Assembly: GCF_018919385.1 (NCBI RefSeq)
Contig: NZ_JAHLMF010000008.1
Coordinates: 186,001 to 250,000 of the forward strand
DNA: 64,000 nt
DNA from: Geomonas diazotrophica
Lineage (GTDB): Bacteria > Desulfobacterota > Desulfuromonadia > Geobacterales > Geobacteraceae
Direction of reading: 5' to 3'
In this document: one piece after another, positions 7,915-16,698 of the stretch
Position numbering within the stretch: position 1 is the first letter of the stretch
How the letters are laid out: every line of letters begins with the position of its first letter
Position numbers and translations under genes: made by a program
The notes under the pieces: generated by a model
The model's input: only the letters and a program-made list of their open reading frames with translations
What the model was told of the DNA's origin: nothing
Databases searched by the model: none

Positions 7915-8889
7915 TGCGACGTCGCCGGAGAGCACGGTCTCCACCTTGCCGTCGGACAACTGCACCAGGAGCGCACCGAAGGAATCCACCCCCTGCACCA
8001 TCCCCACGAACTCGCGCTCCCCCTGGCTCACCTTGACGTTGCGCCCCTTGATGGCGGAGCGCTCGAGCCATTCGGCACGCACCGGCGCCTCCCCCTCGGC
8101 CAGGAACACGTCGTAAAGCCGGTCCAACTCGAGGAGAAGCGCCCTTGTGAAGGCGAGCCGGTCCACCTCGGCGCCCCCCTCCTCCAAAAGCGAGGTGGCC
8201 GGGTGGCGCAAAAGCGACTCGGATATGGAGGACATGTCCAGGTTGAGGTTCACCCCGATACCGAGCACCACGAAGTTGACCTTCTCGGTCTCCGCATTCA
8301 TCTCGTTCAAAAGGCCAGCAACCTTTTTACCGTTGATCAGGATGTCGTTGGGCCACTTGATCTGCGGTTTGAGACTCGTGCAGCTTTCGATGGCGCGGGC
8401 AACGGCGACCACGGAGAGAAAGGTGAGCTGACAGGCGGCCATCGGGGCGATGGCGGGACGCAGCACCACGGAGCAGTACAGGTTGACACCGGGGGGCGAA
8501 AGCCAGATGCGCCCCAGCCGCCCCTTGCCGGCGGTCTGGGCGTCGGCGATGACCACGGTCCCTTCCGCAGCCCCCTCTTCGGCCAGCTTGAAGGCGACCT
8601 GGTTGGTGGACTCCGTTTCCTTGAGACAGATGATGCTGGAACCGATCCTCGTGGTGGCGAGTCCTGCAGAGAGATCCAACTGGGTGAGAACTTTGGGTGA
8701 AGAGAGCAACCGGTAACCCTTGGAGGGGACGGCTTCGATCAGGTACCCGCTGGCGCGGAGCCCCTTGACGTGCTTCCAGACTGCGGTTCGCGACACCCCC
8801 AGGAGGCGGCTCAGCGCAGCGCCGGAAACCACCCCGTCGCCGGAGCGGAACAGCCCGATGATCCTGCCGTCTACCCCGGAGTCTTTCAA
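7906..8889 (-). CDS. birA: Bifunctional biotin--[acetyl-CoA-carboxylase] ligase / biotin repressor
   Basis: Activates biotin to biotinyl-AMP and attaches it to the carrier lysine of biotin enzymes; the N-terminal winged helix can repress biotin genes. Residues about 5-60 form the HTH (SGAALSRLLGVSRTAVWKHV). The ligase core has the ESTN motif, the biotin/ATP loop AGKGRLGR, KWPNDI (catalytic lysine region) and the C-terminal SH3-like domain. At 327 residues it is the long, DNA-binding class. Its ATG overlaps the stop of nadC by four bases (ATGA), so the two are translationally coupled. It probably autoregulates a biotin regulon elsewhere; no biotin operator was identified in the window. Confidence 0.95.
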   Translation of the reverse strand: MKDSGVDGRIIGLFRSGDGVVSGAALSRLLGVSRTAVWKHVKGLRASGYLIEAVPSKGYRLLSSPKVLTQLDLSAGLATTRIGSSIICLKETESTNQVAFKLAEEGAAEGTVVIADAQTAGKGRLGRIWLSPPGVNLYCSVVLRPAIAPMAACQLTFLSVVAVARAIESCTSLKPQIKWPNDILINGKKVAGLLNEMNAETEKVNFVVLGIGVNLNLDMSSISESLLRHPATSLLEEGGAEVDRLAFTRALLLELDRLYDVFLAEGEAPVRAEWLERSAIKGRNVKVSQGEREFVGMVQGVDSFGALLVQLSDGKVETVLSGDVALV

Positions 8890-9716
8890 ACGCCCTCCAT
8901 CAGCATTGAGATGTCGGTCGCACGTACCGAGTGGGTGAGCGCTCCGACCGATATGATGTCCACACCGGTCTGGGCTATGGACCTGATCGTTTTCAGGTTC
9001 ACCCCCCCGGACGCTTCGACCAGCGCCCTCTTGTTTATGATCTGCACGGCCTCGGTCATCTGCTCCAGCGACATGTTGTCCAGCATGATGATGTCGGCAC
9101 CGGCCTGAAGCGCCTGCTTCACCTCGTCCAGGTTCTCGGTCTCCACCTCGATCTTCAGGGTGTGCGGGATGTAGGCGCGAGCGGCGGCCACCGCCTCGGC
9201 GATGCCGCCGGCGGCTGCGATATGGTTTTCCTTGATCAGCACCCCGTCGTAGAGGCCGGTACGATGGTTGGTCCCTCCCCCTACCCGCACCGAGTACTTC
9301 TCAAGGACGCGCAGACCGGGGGTGGTCTTCCTGGTATCGACCACGCGGGCACCGGTTCCTTCCAGTTCCTTCACGTAGGCGGCGGTCTGGGTGGCGATGC
9401 CGCTCATCCTCTGCAACAGGTTCAGAGAAACCCGCTCCCCCTGCAAAAGCGTCGCGGCGTCCCCCTCCATCACGGCGATGATGTCACCTTGGTTCAGCCG
9501 GGCCCCGTCCTGGAAGTGCGCGGTGAAAACGATGTCGGAGTCGAGCCTGGCAAAGACGCGGCGGGCCACATCGATCCCCGAAAGAACCATATCCTCCTTG
9601 GCGACGAGTCTCGCGCGCATGCGGCGCGGCTTTTCGAGCACGGAGAGCGTGGTGATGTCGCCGGTGTGGATGTCCTCGGCAAGGGCGTTGTCTATTATGT
9701 TATCGATTTGGTTCAT
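8886..9716 (-). CDS. nadC: Nicotinate-nucleotide pyrophosphorylase (carboxylating)
   Basis: Converts quinolinate and PRPP to nicotinate mononucleotide, CO2 and PPi in de novo NAD synthesis. The 276-residue protein shows the family's signature stretches: DTRKTTPGLR (phosphate and quinolinate binding), RTGLYDGVLIKENH, EVETENLDE and EASGGV near the end. The start MNQIDNIIDNALAEDI is typical. A GGGAGA lies rather far (about 12 bases) from the ATG. It is the first gene of the nadC-birA-coaX run and overlaps birA by four bases. Confidence 0.96.
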   Translation of the reverse strand: MNQIDNIIDNALAEDIHTGDITTLSVLEKPRRMRARLVAKEDMVLSGIDVARRVFARLDSDIVFTAHFQDGARLNQGDIIAVMEGDAATLLQGERVSLNLLQRMSGIATQTAAYVKELEGTGARVVDTRKTTPGLRVLEKYSVRVGGGTNHRTGLYDGVLIKENHIAAAGGIAEAVAAARAYIPHTLKIEVETENLDEVKQALQAGADIIMLDNMSLEQMTEAVQIINKRALVEASGGVNLKTIRSIAQTGVDIISVGALTHSVRATDISMLMEGV

Positions 9717-9804
9717 ATAATACGGATTCTCCCTGAGTTAAGCGGCAGTTTTTTATAGCACAGCTTAACTAGGCCCGCAACCGCTAATAAATTCCGCCAG
9801 AAAG

Positions 9805-10323
9805 CTACTGACGCCACTCTACGGGCACCCCGGCCTGGGCGGCGGCAAGCTCGAGCGCAGCGATCCGGTTCAGCATGTCGCTGATCTTGGCGTCGACGGC
9901 GGAAACCTGTGCCTCCATGGTGTTAACAGCCTCCCGGTCCCGGGAGCGATGGAAGATGGTGTGCTTGCGGCGCAGTTCGACCAGTTGCTGCTCCTTGCCG
10001 GCGCGCTCGTCCTGGAGGGTCTTCAATTCGATCCGCAGCGCCCTGAAGCGCTCGCGCCACCAGCTTTCGTCGTGTCCCCCCGGCGCGGTCATCGGGGGGG
10101 GCGCCGGCCGGGAGACCGACTCGGTACCCGGCGACACGACGGCCGGTGCGGAATCGGAGACATCCACCCGGTGCGCCTTATCGCGGTACTGCTTGGGGAT
10201 GTTGGTGCGGTTGTCGGTGAAGTGAACCACGCCCTCGGCGTCGGTCCACTGGTAGAAGGCGCCTCTCGCCGGGGGAGGCGCAAGAAGAGAAACAAGAAAA
10301 AGGGAGAGCAAAATCGTTTTCAT
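9805..10323 (-). CDS. DUF4124 domain-containing exported protein
   Basis: 172-residue exported protein of unknown function. It has a clear Sec signal peptide (MKTILLSLFLVSLLAPPPARGA). The DUF4124 signature FYQWTDAEGVVHFTDN follows directly at the mature N-terminus. A Pro/Ser-rich spacer follows, then a coiled-coil-like C-terminal half rich in Glu, Arg and Leu. The ATG at 10323 is preferred over the longer open frame because AGGAGGG stands four bases upstream. DUF4124 proteins are widespread periplasmic proteins with no assigned role. It is divergent from the dodecahaem cytochrome; no link between them is demonstrated. Confidence 0.8.
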   Translation of the reverse strand: MKTILLSLFLVSLLAPPPARGAFYQWTDAEGVVHFTDNRTNIPKQYRDKAHRVDVSDSAPAVVSPGTESVSRPAPPPMTAPGGHDESWWRERFRALRIELKTLQDERAGKEQQLVELRRKHTIFHRSRDREAVNTMEAQVSAVDAKISDMLNRIAALELAAAQAGVPVEWRQ

Positions 10324-10383
10324 CTTCCCTCCTATTACAAGGCCTAAAAGGGCCAAACATAAAAAACAATCAATAGTTTTGAA

Positions 10384-10412
10384 TTGACGATGACCTTTGC
10401 GATGTGTATATT
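10384..10412 (+). promoter_or_regulatory. Sigma-70-type promoter for the dodecahaem cytochrome
   Basis: TTGACG (10384-10389) and TATATT (10407-10412) are separated by 17 bases. They lie about 55 bases upstream of the cytochrome start, in the divergent intergenic region. Confidence 0.65.
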
Positions 10413-10466
10413 ATCCCGGCTATTGCCTCTAATGGGTAGCAAATAAACAGCCAGAAGGAGTGTACC

Positions 10467-11489
10467 ATGCAGTTTCGCCTCGCCTTGCTTATGGTTCTTA
10501 TCGTCTGCGCGTCACCGGTTGCGCTTTTTGCCAAGGAGACCAAAGACGTCAAGTTTCCTCTTAAGAACGGGGACGCCGTTGTCTTCAGTCACGATGTACA
10601 CCTGCTGAAATATAACAACAATTGCAGGATCTGTCACAACGCTATCTTCGATCTGAAGGCGAGACGGCACTTCACCATGGCCGAAATGGAAAAGACCAAG
10701 TCCTGCGGTGCCTGTCACACCGGCATCAAGGCTTTTAGCGTAGCCGATGAAAAGAGCTGCGTCAAATGTCACAAGGGCAAGCCGCGCAACGTAGAGTTCA
10801 AGATCAAGGGTCTGGGCCAGACCACGTTCAGCCACTCCGTCCACTTGGCCAAAGTAAGCGACGGCTGCAAGTCCTGCCACAACGGCACCGTGATCACCGG
10901 CAAAGAAGGGCGCGTGACCATGGCCCAGATGGAAAAGGGCAAGACCTGCGGCGCCTGCCACAACGGCAAGAAGGCCTTCACCGTCGCCGGCAACTGCGGC
11001 AAATGCCACGCCGGCATGAAGCCCCGCGAGATCACCTGGAAAGCCAAAGGGGTGACCGACGCCAAGTTCAGCCACGACTTCCACCTCGAAGCCTTCACCT
11101 GCAAAGACTGCCACACCAAACTCTTCGCCTTCAAGGCCGGCGCCAAGCACTTCACCATGGCGGACATGCAGAAAGGCAAGTCCTGCGGCGGCTGCCACAA
11201 CGGCAAGGAAGCCTTCACCGTAGCCGGTGACTGCAACAAGTGCCACAAAGGTTACAAGCCCGGCCAGGTCATCTTCAAGAACGAGGGGGGCGAAGTGAAG
11301 TTCAGCCACGACTTCCACCTGGAAGCCTACAAGTGCGCTGACTGCCACAACAAGATCTTCCCGATGCAGGCCGGTGCCAAGCACCACACCATGGGCGACA
11401 TGGAGAAGGGGATGTCCTGCGGCGCCTGCCACAACGGCAAGGACGCCTTCACCTCCAACGGCGACTGCGACAAGTGCCATAAGATGTAA
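10467..11489 (+). CDS. Dodecahaem c7-type cytochrome, four triheme modules
   Basis: Periplasmic or outer-surface electron carrier. After a signal peptide (about residues 1-22) the 340-residue protein has exactly twelve CXXCH motifs, arranged as four tandem modules of about 75 residues with three haems each. Each module contains the phrase FSHxxHL, which supplies distal histidines, and the [MK]EKGKSCGACHNGK motif. This is the cytochrome_C7/c3-like fold used by Geobacteraceae as a 'nanowire' polymer. The last three modules are more alike at DNA level than the first, suggesting recent internal duplication. The gene has its own promoter, a GGAG ribosome-binding site and a strong terminator, so it is a single-gene unit. 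Similar in size to other Geobacter 12-haem c7 polymers, but its exact orthologue is not certain. Confidence 0.93.
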   Translation: MQFRLALLMVLIVCASPVALFAKETKDVKFPLKNGDAVVFSHDVHLLKYNNNCRICHNAIFDLKARRHFTMAEMEKTKSCGACHTGIKAFSVADEKSCVKCHKGKPRNVEFKIKGLGQTTFSHSVHLAKVSDGCKSCHNGTVITGKEGRVTMAQMEKGKTCGACHNGKKAFTVAGNCGKCHAGMKPREITWKAKGVTDAKFSHDFHLEAFTCKDCHTKLFAFKAGAKHFTMADMQKGKSCGGCHNGKEAFTVAGDCNKCHKGYKPGQVIFKNEGGEVKFSHDFHLEAYKCADCHNKIFPMQAGAKHHTMGDMEKGMSCGACHNGKDAFTSNGDCDKCHKM

Positions 11490-11513
11490 CGAGCAGCAAA
11501 AGATGAACACCAA

Positions 11514-11544
11514 GGCGGGACCCAACGGGTCCCGCCTTTTTTTT
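11514..11544 (+). terminator. Rho-independent terminator after the dodecahaem cytochrome
   Basis: Perfect stem GGCGGGACCC / GGGTCCCGCC followed by eight T residues. Confidence 0.93.
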
Positions 11545-11669
11545 GCCCCCTCTCCGCCGGAATGCTGGCCCACTTCGGGACATCAGGTATACTTGCCAGG
11601 TTTGAAAAAGCTAATCACGTCTGCCTGTCACGTCGCATGGTCCGCAACTTGTATACGAGGGGGATCATC

Positions 11670-12413
11670 ATGGCAAAGCTCTACCTGGGCTGCAGCGGCT
11701 TCAGCTACAACCACTGGCGCGGCAACTTCTATCCTGTGGAACTCCCGACCAGACGCTGGTTCGAACATTACCACTCCGTCTTCAATACCGTGGAGCTCAA
11801 CGTAACCTTCTACCGGATCCCGACGGTGGCCATGTTCAGGCATTGGTACGAGGAGAGCGGGCAGAGTTTTTCCTTTGCCGTGAAAGGGAGCCGCTACATC
11901 ACGCACATCAAGAGACTGCATGACATAGAAGGCGCCCTCGCCAAGTTCTTCGCCCCGACCCGCGAATTGCACGAGAAGCTGCAGGTGGTGCTCTGGCAGC
12001 TCCCGCCGCAGTTCAAGGTAGACATGGGCAGGCTGGAACGCTTCCTGGACTTGGTCGCGCCGTATCACGGCAGGCACGCGCTTGAGCTCAGAAACGAAAG
12101 CTGGCTAACCGACGCGGTGGTGAGCCTCTGCCGCGACCGCAACGTGTCGCTCTGCATGGCGGATCATCCGAGCTTTATCGACGCGCCGCCGGTCACGGCG
12201 GACTTCGTCTATATCAGGCGGCATGGCATGGAGGGGAGCTACAACGGGTTCTACACCAATGAGCAATTGGTAAAGGACGTGGTGCGGATAAGGAAGTACC
12301 TGAGCCGCGGCTTGGACGTGTACATCTATTTCAACAACGACGCGGGTGGCGCGGCACCGCAAAACGCCAGAGACCTGGCGACCATGCTCCAGGCGCCGCT
12401 CGACAAAGAGTAG
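11670..12413 (+). CDS. DUF72 domain-containing protein
   Basis: 247-residue cytoplasmic protein of the DUF72 (YecE-like) family, a TIM-barrel fold of unknown function. It shows the characteristic opening LYLGCSGFSYNHWRGNFYP, the FNTVELNVTFYR phrase, LPPQFK and the conserved C-terminal DVYIYFNNDAGG. I took ATG 11670, which has GAGGGGG seven bases upstream; the frame is open upstream but starts there lack a site and precede the family N-terminus. It runs convergent to the intradiol-dioxygenase-like gene with only two bases between stops, and no terminator fits between them. Confidence 0.88.
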   Translation: MAKLYLGCSGFSYNHWRGNFYPVELPTRRWFEHYHSVFNTVELNVTFYRIPTVAMFRHWYEESGQSFSFAVKGSRYITHIKRLHDIEGALAKFFAPTRELHEKLQVVLWQLPPQFKVDMGRLERFLDLVAPYHGRHALELRNESWLTDAVVSLCRDRNVSLCMADHPSFIDAPPVTADFVYIRRHGMEGSYNGFYTNEQLVKDVVRIRKYLSRGLDVYIYFNNDAGGAAPQNARDLATMLQAPLDKE

Positions 12414-12415
12414 CT

Positions 12416-12940
12416 CTAGCGGACTCCCCTCCCGGGCCGGATCAGCTCATCGCCCCGGCCTCCCGACTTCCCTCCATCCTTCCCTTCCGGAACCAGCACC
12501 AGGTCCACCTGCGCCCCTTTCGCCCCCCGTTTCGGGTAATGCTGCGTCACCAGTCCCTCGAACTCCCTCACGTCCACCAGGATGTGGATGTGCGGCGGGC
12601 GGTTGGCGTAGGGAACGGCCGGGAAGGTTTGCAGGCGGTAGCGCCCCTTGCTGTCGGAGTAGACGGTGGCGCGATAGGCGTCGTCGTAGCGGCCGTCGGG
12701 ACCGGCCTGCCAGAACTCTATGCGAGCCTTGGGGATGGGGGAACAATCAGCGGAGGAGCGGACAGTTCCGCTCAGGCGGTAGCCCTTGCCGATGGTGTCG
12801 CGAACCGGCGCGTTGGGGCGGTAGAAGGGGCCGATCTCGTCCCAGGGGGTGGGTGTGCAGGAGCCGGCGAGGGCAGAGGACGAAGGGGCGTGGAGCAGGA
12901 GCAGCAGGGACAGGGAAACGATTTGACGAGGCATCGACAT
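12416..12940 (-). CDS. Exported intradiol ring-cleavage dioxygenase-like protein
   Basis: 174-residue protein with an N-terminal signal peptide (about 1-25, ending SALAG). A single intradiol-dioxygenase beta-sandwich domain follows: the GPFYRPNAPVR entry, the carboxypeptidase-like GxxGRY strand and the PPHIHILV segment containing the two iron-binding histidines. The candidate tyrosine ligands lie in RYDDAYRATVY and VPYANRPPH. Cytoplasmic catechol and protocatechuate dioxygenases act on ring fission; an exported form in a Geobacter-like strain is unusual, and its substrate is unknown. The ATG at 12940 has AGGAGGG upstream; longer frames overlap the next gene, YaeQ. No aromatic-degradation genes are adjacent. 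Confidence 0.78.
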   Translation of the reverse strand: MSMPRQIVSLSLLLLLHAPSSSALAGSCTPTPWDEIGPFYRPNAPVRDTIGKGYRLSGTVRSSADCSPIPKARIEFWQAGPDGRYDDAYRATVYSDSKGRYRLQTFPAVPYANRPPHIHILVDVREFEGLVTQHYPKRGAKGAQVDLVLVPEGKDGGKSGGRGDELIRPGRGVR

Positions 12941-12968
12941 GGTGTGTTCCCTCCTCTCCTCCCCACTT

Positions 12969-13520
12969 TTATCCTGCCAAGGGAGGACCGCAAACACGTT
13001 CCACAGTGGTCTCCATGGTCTGTTCGCCGGCCGTGAGGTAGATGTTCCCCTCTGTGACAGTGACTGACCAGTTGATTACCCGTTCCAGTTTAGCAGAAAG
13101 CAGACTTAGGAACTTGAAATCGATAGTGAACAGGGAAAGGTTTTTGATGCCGGCCAGCTTTTGTTGGTGCTGCGCGATCCAACGACCGACGTTTGAACCG
13201 AAGGCAAGCAAGACCGCACGCTCTACATGGCGGCACGACTTGGCGAGCCGGTCGGGATCGGGTTGCCCCACCTCGACCCAAAGTCGCACCCTCCCGTCCG
13301 GCCCTTTGCTCCAGAGATCCGGCTCGTCGCCGGAGCCGACCCCCTTGCTGAACGCGAGATCCTCCTCGTAGCACAGTGCATAGGCCAAAAGCCTTGTCAG
13401 CAGCCGCTCCGCGGTTTCGGAGGGATGCTGGGCGATGGTGGTCTGGATGTCGGCGTAGATCTGGCGGTCCAGATCCGACAGTTGCACCGACGCGCGGTAA
13501 ATCGTGGAAGGCAGAGCCAT
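12969..13520 (-). CDS. YaeQ family protein
   Basis: 183-residue protein of the YaeQ family, which has a restriction-endonuclease-like (PD-(D/E)XK) fold but no proven nuclease activity. Visible hallmarks are MALPSTIYRASVQLSDLDRQ at the N-terminus, the DEPDLW ... RLWVEVGQPD stretch corresponding to the nuclease-like core, and the FTIDFKFLSLLSAKL segment. In E. coli YaeQ is linked to RfaH suppression only by old genetics. AAAGGA precedes the ATG. The following gene on the strand starts 28 bases downstream. No close functional partner is evident. Confidence 0.9.
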   Translation of the reverse strand: MALPSTIYRASVQLSDLDRQIYADIQTTIAQHPSETAERLLTRLLAYALCYEEDLAFSKGVGSGDEPDLWSKGPDGRVRLWVEVGQPDPDRLAKSCRHVERAVLLAFGSNVGRWIAQHQQKLAGIKNLSLFTIDFKFLSLLSAKLERVINWSVTVTEGNIYLTAGEQTMETTVERVCGPPLAG

Positions 13521-13563
13521 TAGTCATTCCTTTTCAAAATAGGTAGGTACCCTCGTCCACTGT

Positions 13564-13587
13564 AGGGGCGAATAATCATTCGCCCCC
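13564..13587. repeat. REP-like palindrome GGGGCGAAT...ATTCGCCCC
   Basis: Perfect 9- to 10-bp arms around an AATC centre, in the gap between YaeQ and the YkgJ-type gene. It belongs to the same family as the palindromes inside the adjacent tandem repeat. Confidence 0.75.
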
Positions 13588-13787
13588 TCAGTCGCGGCCA
13601 TTGTCTCTCATGGCATCGGCGTCGGTCGGGCACCAGCGCAGGGCAAATGGTTATTTGCCCCTACAGCAGGAAAAGGCGCTTCAGCCCACCTCAGTCGCGG
13701 CCACTGTCTCTCATGGCATCGGCGTCGGTCGGGCACCAGCGCCGGGCAAATGGTTATTTGCCCCTACAGCAGGAAAAGACGCTTCAG
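13586..13787. repeat. Tandem duplication, about 103 bp x 2, containing a palindrome
   Basis: Copy 1 covers 13586-13688 and copy 2 covers 13689-13787. They differ at only a few positions (for example GCCATTGTC vs GCCACTGTC and GCGCAGGGC vs GCGCCGGGC). Each copy contains the palindrome GGGCAAATGGTTATTTGCCC. The end of copy 2 supplies the last codons of the YkgJ-type gene, whose stop lies at 13784. Confidence 0.88.
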
Positions 13788-14452
13788 ACCCCTTTCCGTG
13801 CCCAGCGCTTCCAGTCGAACCCATCGAAGTCGATCATAAGCGCCGTAGGGATCAAGGTGTCCAGCTCGCTCATTCTGCGCCCCAGGAACCTCTCGGTGAA
13901 ATCCCGAAAGAGCGCCACCTCCTCCCGGAGTATGGAGTCGAAAGGAGCAGTCAGCCCGGGAAGGGTGAGCGGGTCCACGTCGGTGAAGTTCATGGTGCAC
14001 CACTCCTCGTGCATGACCTCCCCCTCTACGTCGACCAGCGGGATGCCGTGCAGCCGGCAGGTCATGGGGCGATTCTCGTAGACCAGGCAGCGGCCGTCAT
14101 CCCCCAGGAGCACGCAGGGCGTCTCGTCCTCGTCCGGCATGAGGAGTTCCCAGTCCTCCTCGGGCCGGTAGTTCAGCACGAAGGGGTGGTCCAGCTCAGG
14201 CCACTGCTCCCGCGTCAGCGCAAGCCGATCCCGGCACTTCGCCAGCACCCGTTCCTTTACCTCATCAGGGAGCAGGTCGAACCCACGCTTTAGGTAATAC
14301 GCGTCCAGCAACGTGATGTCGAAGGTGCCACGGCAGCACGATGAGCAGCCGCTCCGGCAGGCAATGTGCTCAGGGTAGGACGCCATGCAGCGGGCGAACC
14401 AGTCATCCACCTGCGCCAGCAGCTCTCGATTGCGATTGAGGAGTTCTTGCAT
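13784..14452 (-). CDS. YkgJ-type cysteine-cluster protein
   Basis: 222-residue protein of the YkgJ / Fe-S-zinc cysteine-cluster family (UPF0153-like). The signature is CRSGCSSCCRG near residue 32-42, followed later by CLVYENRPMTCRLHG (about 121-135) and a further Cys at EEWC. These cysteines are thought to bind an iron-sulfur or zinc centre; function is unknown. The C-terminus ends inside the last unit of a tandem intergenic repeat, so the final few residues may have been altered by the repeat. No strong ribosome-binding site precedes the ATG. Confidence 0.82.
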   Translation of the reverse strand: MQELLNRNRELLAQVDDWFARCMASYPEHIACRSGCSSCCRGTFDITLLDAYYLKRGFDLLPDEVKERVLAKCRDRLALTREQWPELDHPFVLNYRPEEDWELLMPDEDETPCVLLGDDGRCLVYENRPMTCRLHGIPLVDVEGEVMHEEWCTMNFTDVDPLTLPGLTAPFDSILREEVALFRDFTERFLGRRMSELDTLIPTALMIDFDGFDWKRWARKGV

Positions 14453-14556
14453 AAGATCAGTCAGTCCATATCCCTTCCCCCGCAGGGTGAGGGTCAGGGA
14501 GGGGGCAGGTATTACCGCCCACCACCGGGGGGAGGGAGTAGCCCATGTGCAGCCGG

Positions 14557-14590
14557 AAAAACAAAGGCGGCAATGGAATTATTGCCGCCT
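14557..14590 (-). terminator. Terminator of the purine/pyrE operon
   Basis: Stem GGCGGCAAT / ATTGCCGCC with a six-base loop; on the minus strand it is followed by TTTGTTTTT, just after the pyrE stop. Confidence 0.85.
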
Positions 14591-14617
14591 TCGATGCAAA
14601 CGATCTGAATCCTGCAG

Positions 14618-15166
14618 TTAGGCGAGGATCTCGGCCTTGGTGAAGATGGACTTCAGCCAGTACCCTTCTGCCTCGATGTTCTCGCGCCCGCCTTCCTCGC
14701 GGTCAACGAGGGTGACCACACCGAGCACCACCAGCCCTTCCTCTTCAGCGCGTTTGATCGCCTTCAGCGAAGAACCGCCGCTGGTCACGACGTCCTCGAC
14801 GATGACGACCTTGGCGCCGGGCTTCAGGTTCTTGCGCCCCTCGAGCCAGGCGCCGGTGCCGTGCCCCTTGGGCTCCTTGCGGATGATGAAGCCCGGGACC
14901 GGTTTCCCCTCCAGGAAGCTGACCACGGAGGTCGCGGTGGCGATCGGGTCGGCGCCCAGCGTGAGCCCCCCTACCCCTTCAACCCCTTCTACGTCCTTGA
15001 TCGCGTCAAAGAAGAGCTTACCGGTCAGGTAGCCGCCCTCGGGGTGCAGCGTGGTCTGCTTCCCGTCAAAGTAAAAGTCGCTCTGACGACCGGAAGCCAA
15101 GGTCACGTTCCTCTTCTCGTAGGACAGCTCGATGATGATCTTCTTCAGCCTTTCCTTTTCGCTCAT
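14618..15166 (-). CDS. pyrE: Orotate phosphoribosyltransferase
   Basis: Makes orotidine 5'-phosphate from orotate and PRPP in pyrimidine synthesis. The 182-residue protein carries the PRPP-binding motif [14 protein letters not shown] (about 122-135), the catalytic loop [12 protein letters not shown] and the N-terminal [17 protein letters not shown] stretch. Length is typical for the shorter, Thermus/archaeal-like class. Its start overlaps the purF stop by four bases, so it is translationally coupled to the purine gene upstream and ends at a good terminator. This links purine and pyrimidine synthesis in one transcript. Confidence 0.96.
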   Translation of the reverse strand: MSEKERLKKIIIELSYEKRNVTLASGRQSDFYFDGKQTTLHPEGGYLTGKLFFDAIKDVEGVEGVGGLTLGADPIATATSVVSFLEGKPVPGFIIRKEPKGHGTGAWLEGRKNLKPGAKVVIVEDVVTSGGSSLKAIKRAEEEGLVVLGVVTLVDREEGGRENIEAEGYWLKSIFTKAEILA

Positions 15167-16593
15167 TTCTTGACGTTCTCCTTTTCGAATAGTCCCATTT
15201 GCGGCTCTTCGAGCAGACGCGGGAATTTAACCGGATAGCCACCGGTAAAGCAGGCGGTGCAGAAGCCGGCGTTTTTGGCGCCGACGGAAGACATGAGACC
15301 TTCTTCGGAAAGATAACCGAGCGAATCGGCGGTTATGTAGCGGCGGATCTCGTCGAGGGAGTGGGACGAGGAGATCAGCTCCTTGCGGTTGGGTGTATCG
15401 ATCCCGTAGTAGCAGGGATAGCTGGTCGGGGGCGAGGAGATGCGGACATGCACCTCGGCGGCGCCGGCGTTCCTGATCATCTTGACGATCTTTCTCGAGG
15501 TGGTACCGCGCACGATGGAGTCATCGATGACCACGACGCGCTTCCCCTTGAGCACCTCGCGCACCGGGTTCAACTTGATCTTGACGCCGAAGTGGCGGAT
15601 CGCCTGCTGCGGTTCGATGAAGGTACGACCGACATAGTGGTTGCGGATCAGCCCCAGCTCGAACGGGATGCCGGACTCCTCAGCGTAGCCGAGCGCAGCC
15701 GGGACGCCGGAATCGGGGATCGGGATGACGATGTCGGCGTCGACCTTGTGCTCGCGGGCCAGTTGGCGCCCCTGCTCCTTGCGCACCTGGTACACGTTCT
15801 GCCCGAAGATATGGGAGTCGGGACGCGCGAAGTAGACGAACTCGAAGATGCAGGGGGTCGGATCGGCCTTCTTGAGCGGGAAGAAGGAGGTCAGGCCGTT
15901 CTTGTCGATGACGATCACCTCGCCCGGCTCGATCTCGCGGATGAATTCGGCGTCGATCAGATCGAGGGCGCAGCTCTCGGAGGCGACCACGTAGGCGCTC
16001 CCCTGGCGCCCAAGGCACAGCGGGCGGAAGCCGTTCGGGTCGCGCGCAGCCACCATCCGGCTCTCGGTCAAAAAGAGCAGGCAGTAGGCGCCCTGGATCC
16101 GGTTCAGTGCGTCGGTGAGGCGGTCCAGGAGGGAGTTCGCCTTGGAGGTGGCGAGCAGGTGGACGATGATTTCCGTGTCCATGGTGGTCTGGAAGATGGA
16201 TCCGTAGGCTTCCAGCTCGTCCTTGATGATCTGGGCGTTGACGATGTTGCCGTTGTGAGCCACCGCGATGGAGCCGCGGGAGTAGTCCACGTTGATGGGC
16301 TGAACGTTCTTGATCACCGAGGACCCGGTGGTCGAGTAGCGCACGTGGCCGATGGCGGACCGGCCGGGCAGGGTCTTGAAGATTTCCGGGTTGCCGAAGA
16401 CGTCGGCGACGAGCCCCATGCTTTTATGTGCGTGCAGATTGCTACCGTCCGAGGAGACGATGCCGCAACTTTCCTGTCCCCTGTGCTGCAAAGCGTAGAG
16501 ACCGAGGTAAGTGAGGTTCGACGCCTCCGGGTGGTTGAATACACCGAAAATGCCGCACTCTTCTTCGGGCCTGCGCATCATCATTTCTTCCAC
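15163..16593 (-). CDS. purF: Amidophosphoribosyltransferase
   Basis: First committed enzyme of purine synthesis, making phosphoribosylamine from PRPP and glutamine. A short propeptide ending EEE precedes the catalytic Cys13 (C-G-I-F-G-V-F), as in the Bacillus-type enzyme with self-processed propeptide. The N-terminal Ntn glutaminase domain is followed by the PRPP-transferase domain with [14 protein letters not shown]. Cys residues near the end (GFCTACF) fit the [4Fe-4S] cluster of this class. The frame starts with GTG; AGGAG lies five bases upstream, and three ATG codons follow closely. It lies downstream of purQ and overlaps pyrE by four bases. Confidence 0.96.
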   Translation of the reverse strand: MEEMMMRRPEEECGIFGVFNHPEASNLTYLGLYALQHRGQESCGIVSSDGSNLHAHKSMGLVADVFGNPEIFKTLPGRSAIGHVRYSTTGSSVIKNVQPINVDYSRGSIAVAHNGNIVNAQIIKDELEAYGSIFQTTMDTEIIVHLLATSKANSLLDRLTDALNRIQGAYCLLFLTESRMVAARDPNGFRPLCLGRQGSAYVVASESCALDLIDAEFIREIEPGEVIVIDKNGLTSFFPLKKADPTPCIFEFVYFARPDSHIFGQNVYQVRKEQGRQLAREHKVDADIVIPIPDSGVPAALGYAEESGIPFELGLIRNHYVGRTFIEPQQAIRHFGVKIKLNPVREVLKGKRVVVIDDSIVRGTTSRKIVKMIRNAGAAEVHVRISSPPTSYPCYYGIDTPNRKELISSSHSLDEIRRYITADSLGYLSEEGLMSSVGAKNAGFCTACFTGGYPVKFPRLLEEPQMGLFEKENVKK

Positions 16594-16698
16594 GACTGCT
16601 CCTTATAGAAACTGCTTGCCTGTCGATCTCTGTTGTATTCCGGCACCACTTCATCCCCCGTAAGGGGGGAGGACCCTCCCTTCGGGGGCGGGAAGCCC

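Noticed and set aside
13586-13787. CRISPR-like array
   Set aside because: Only two copies of a long unit of about 103 bp, no short spacers and no cas genes.
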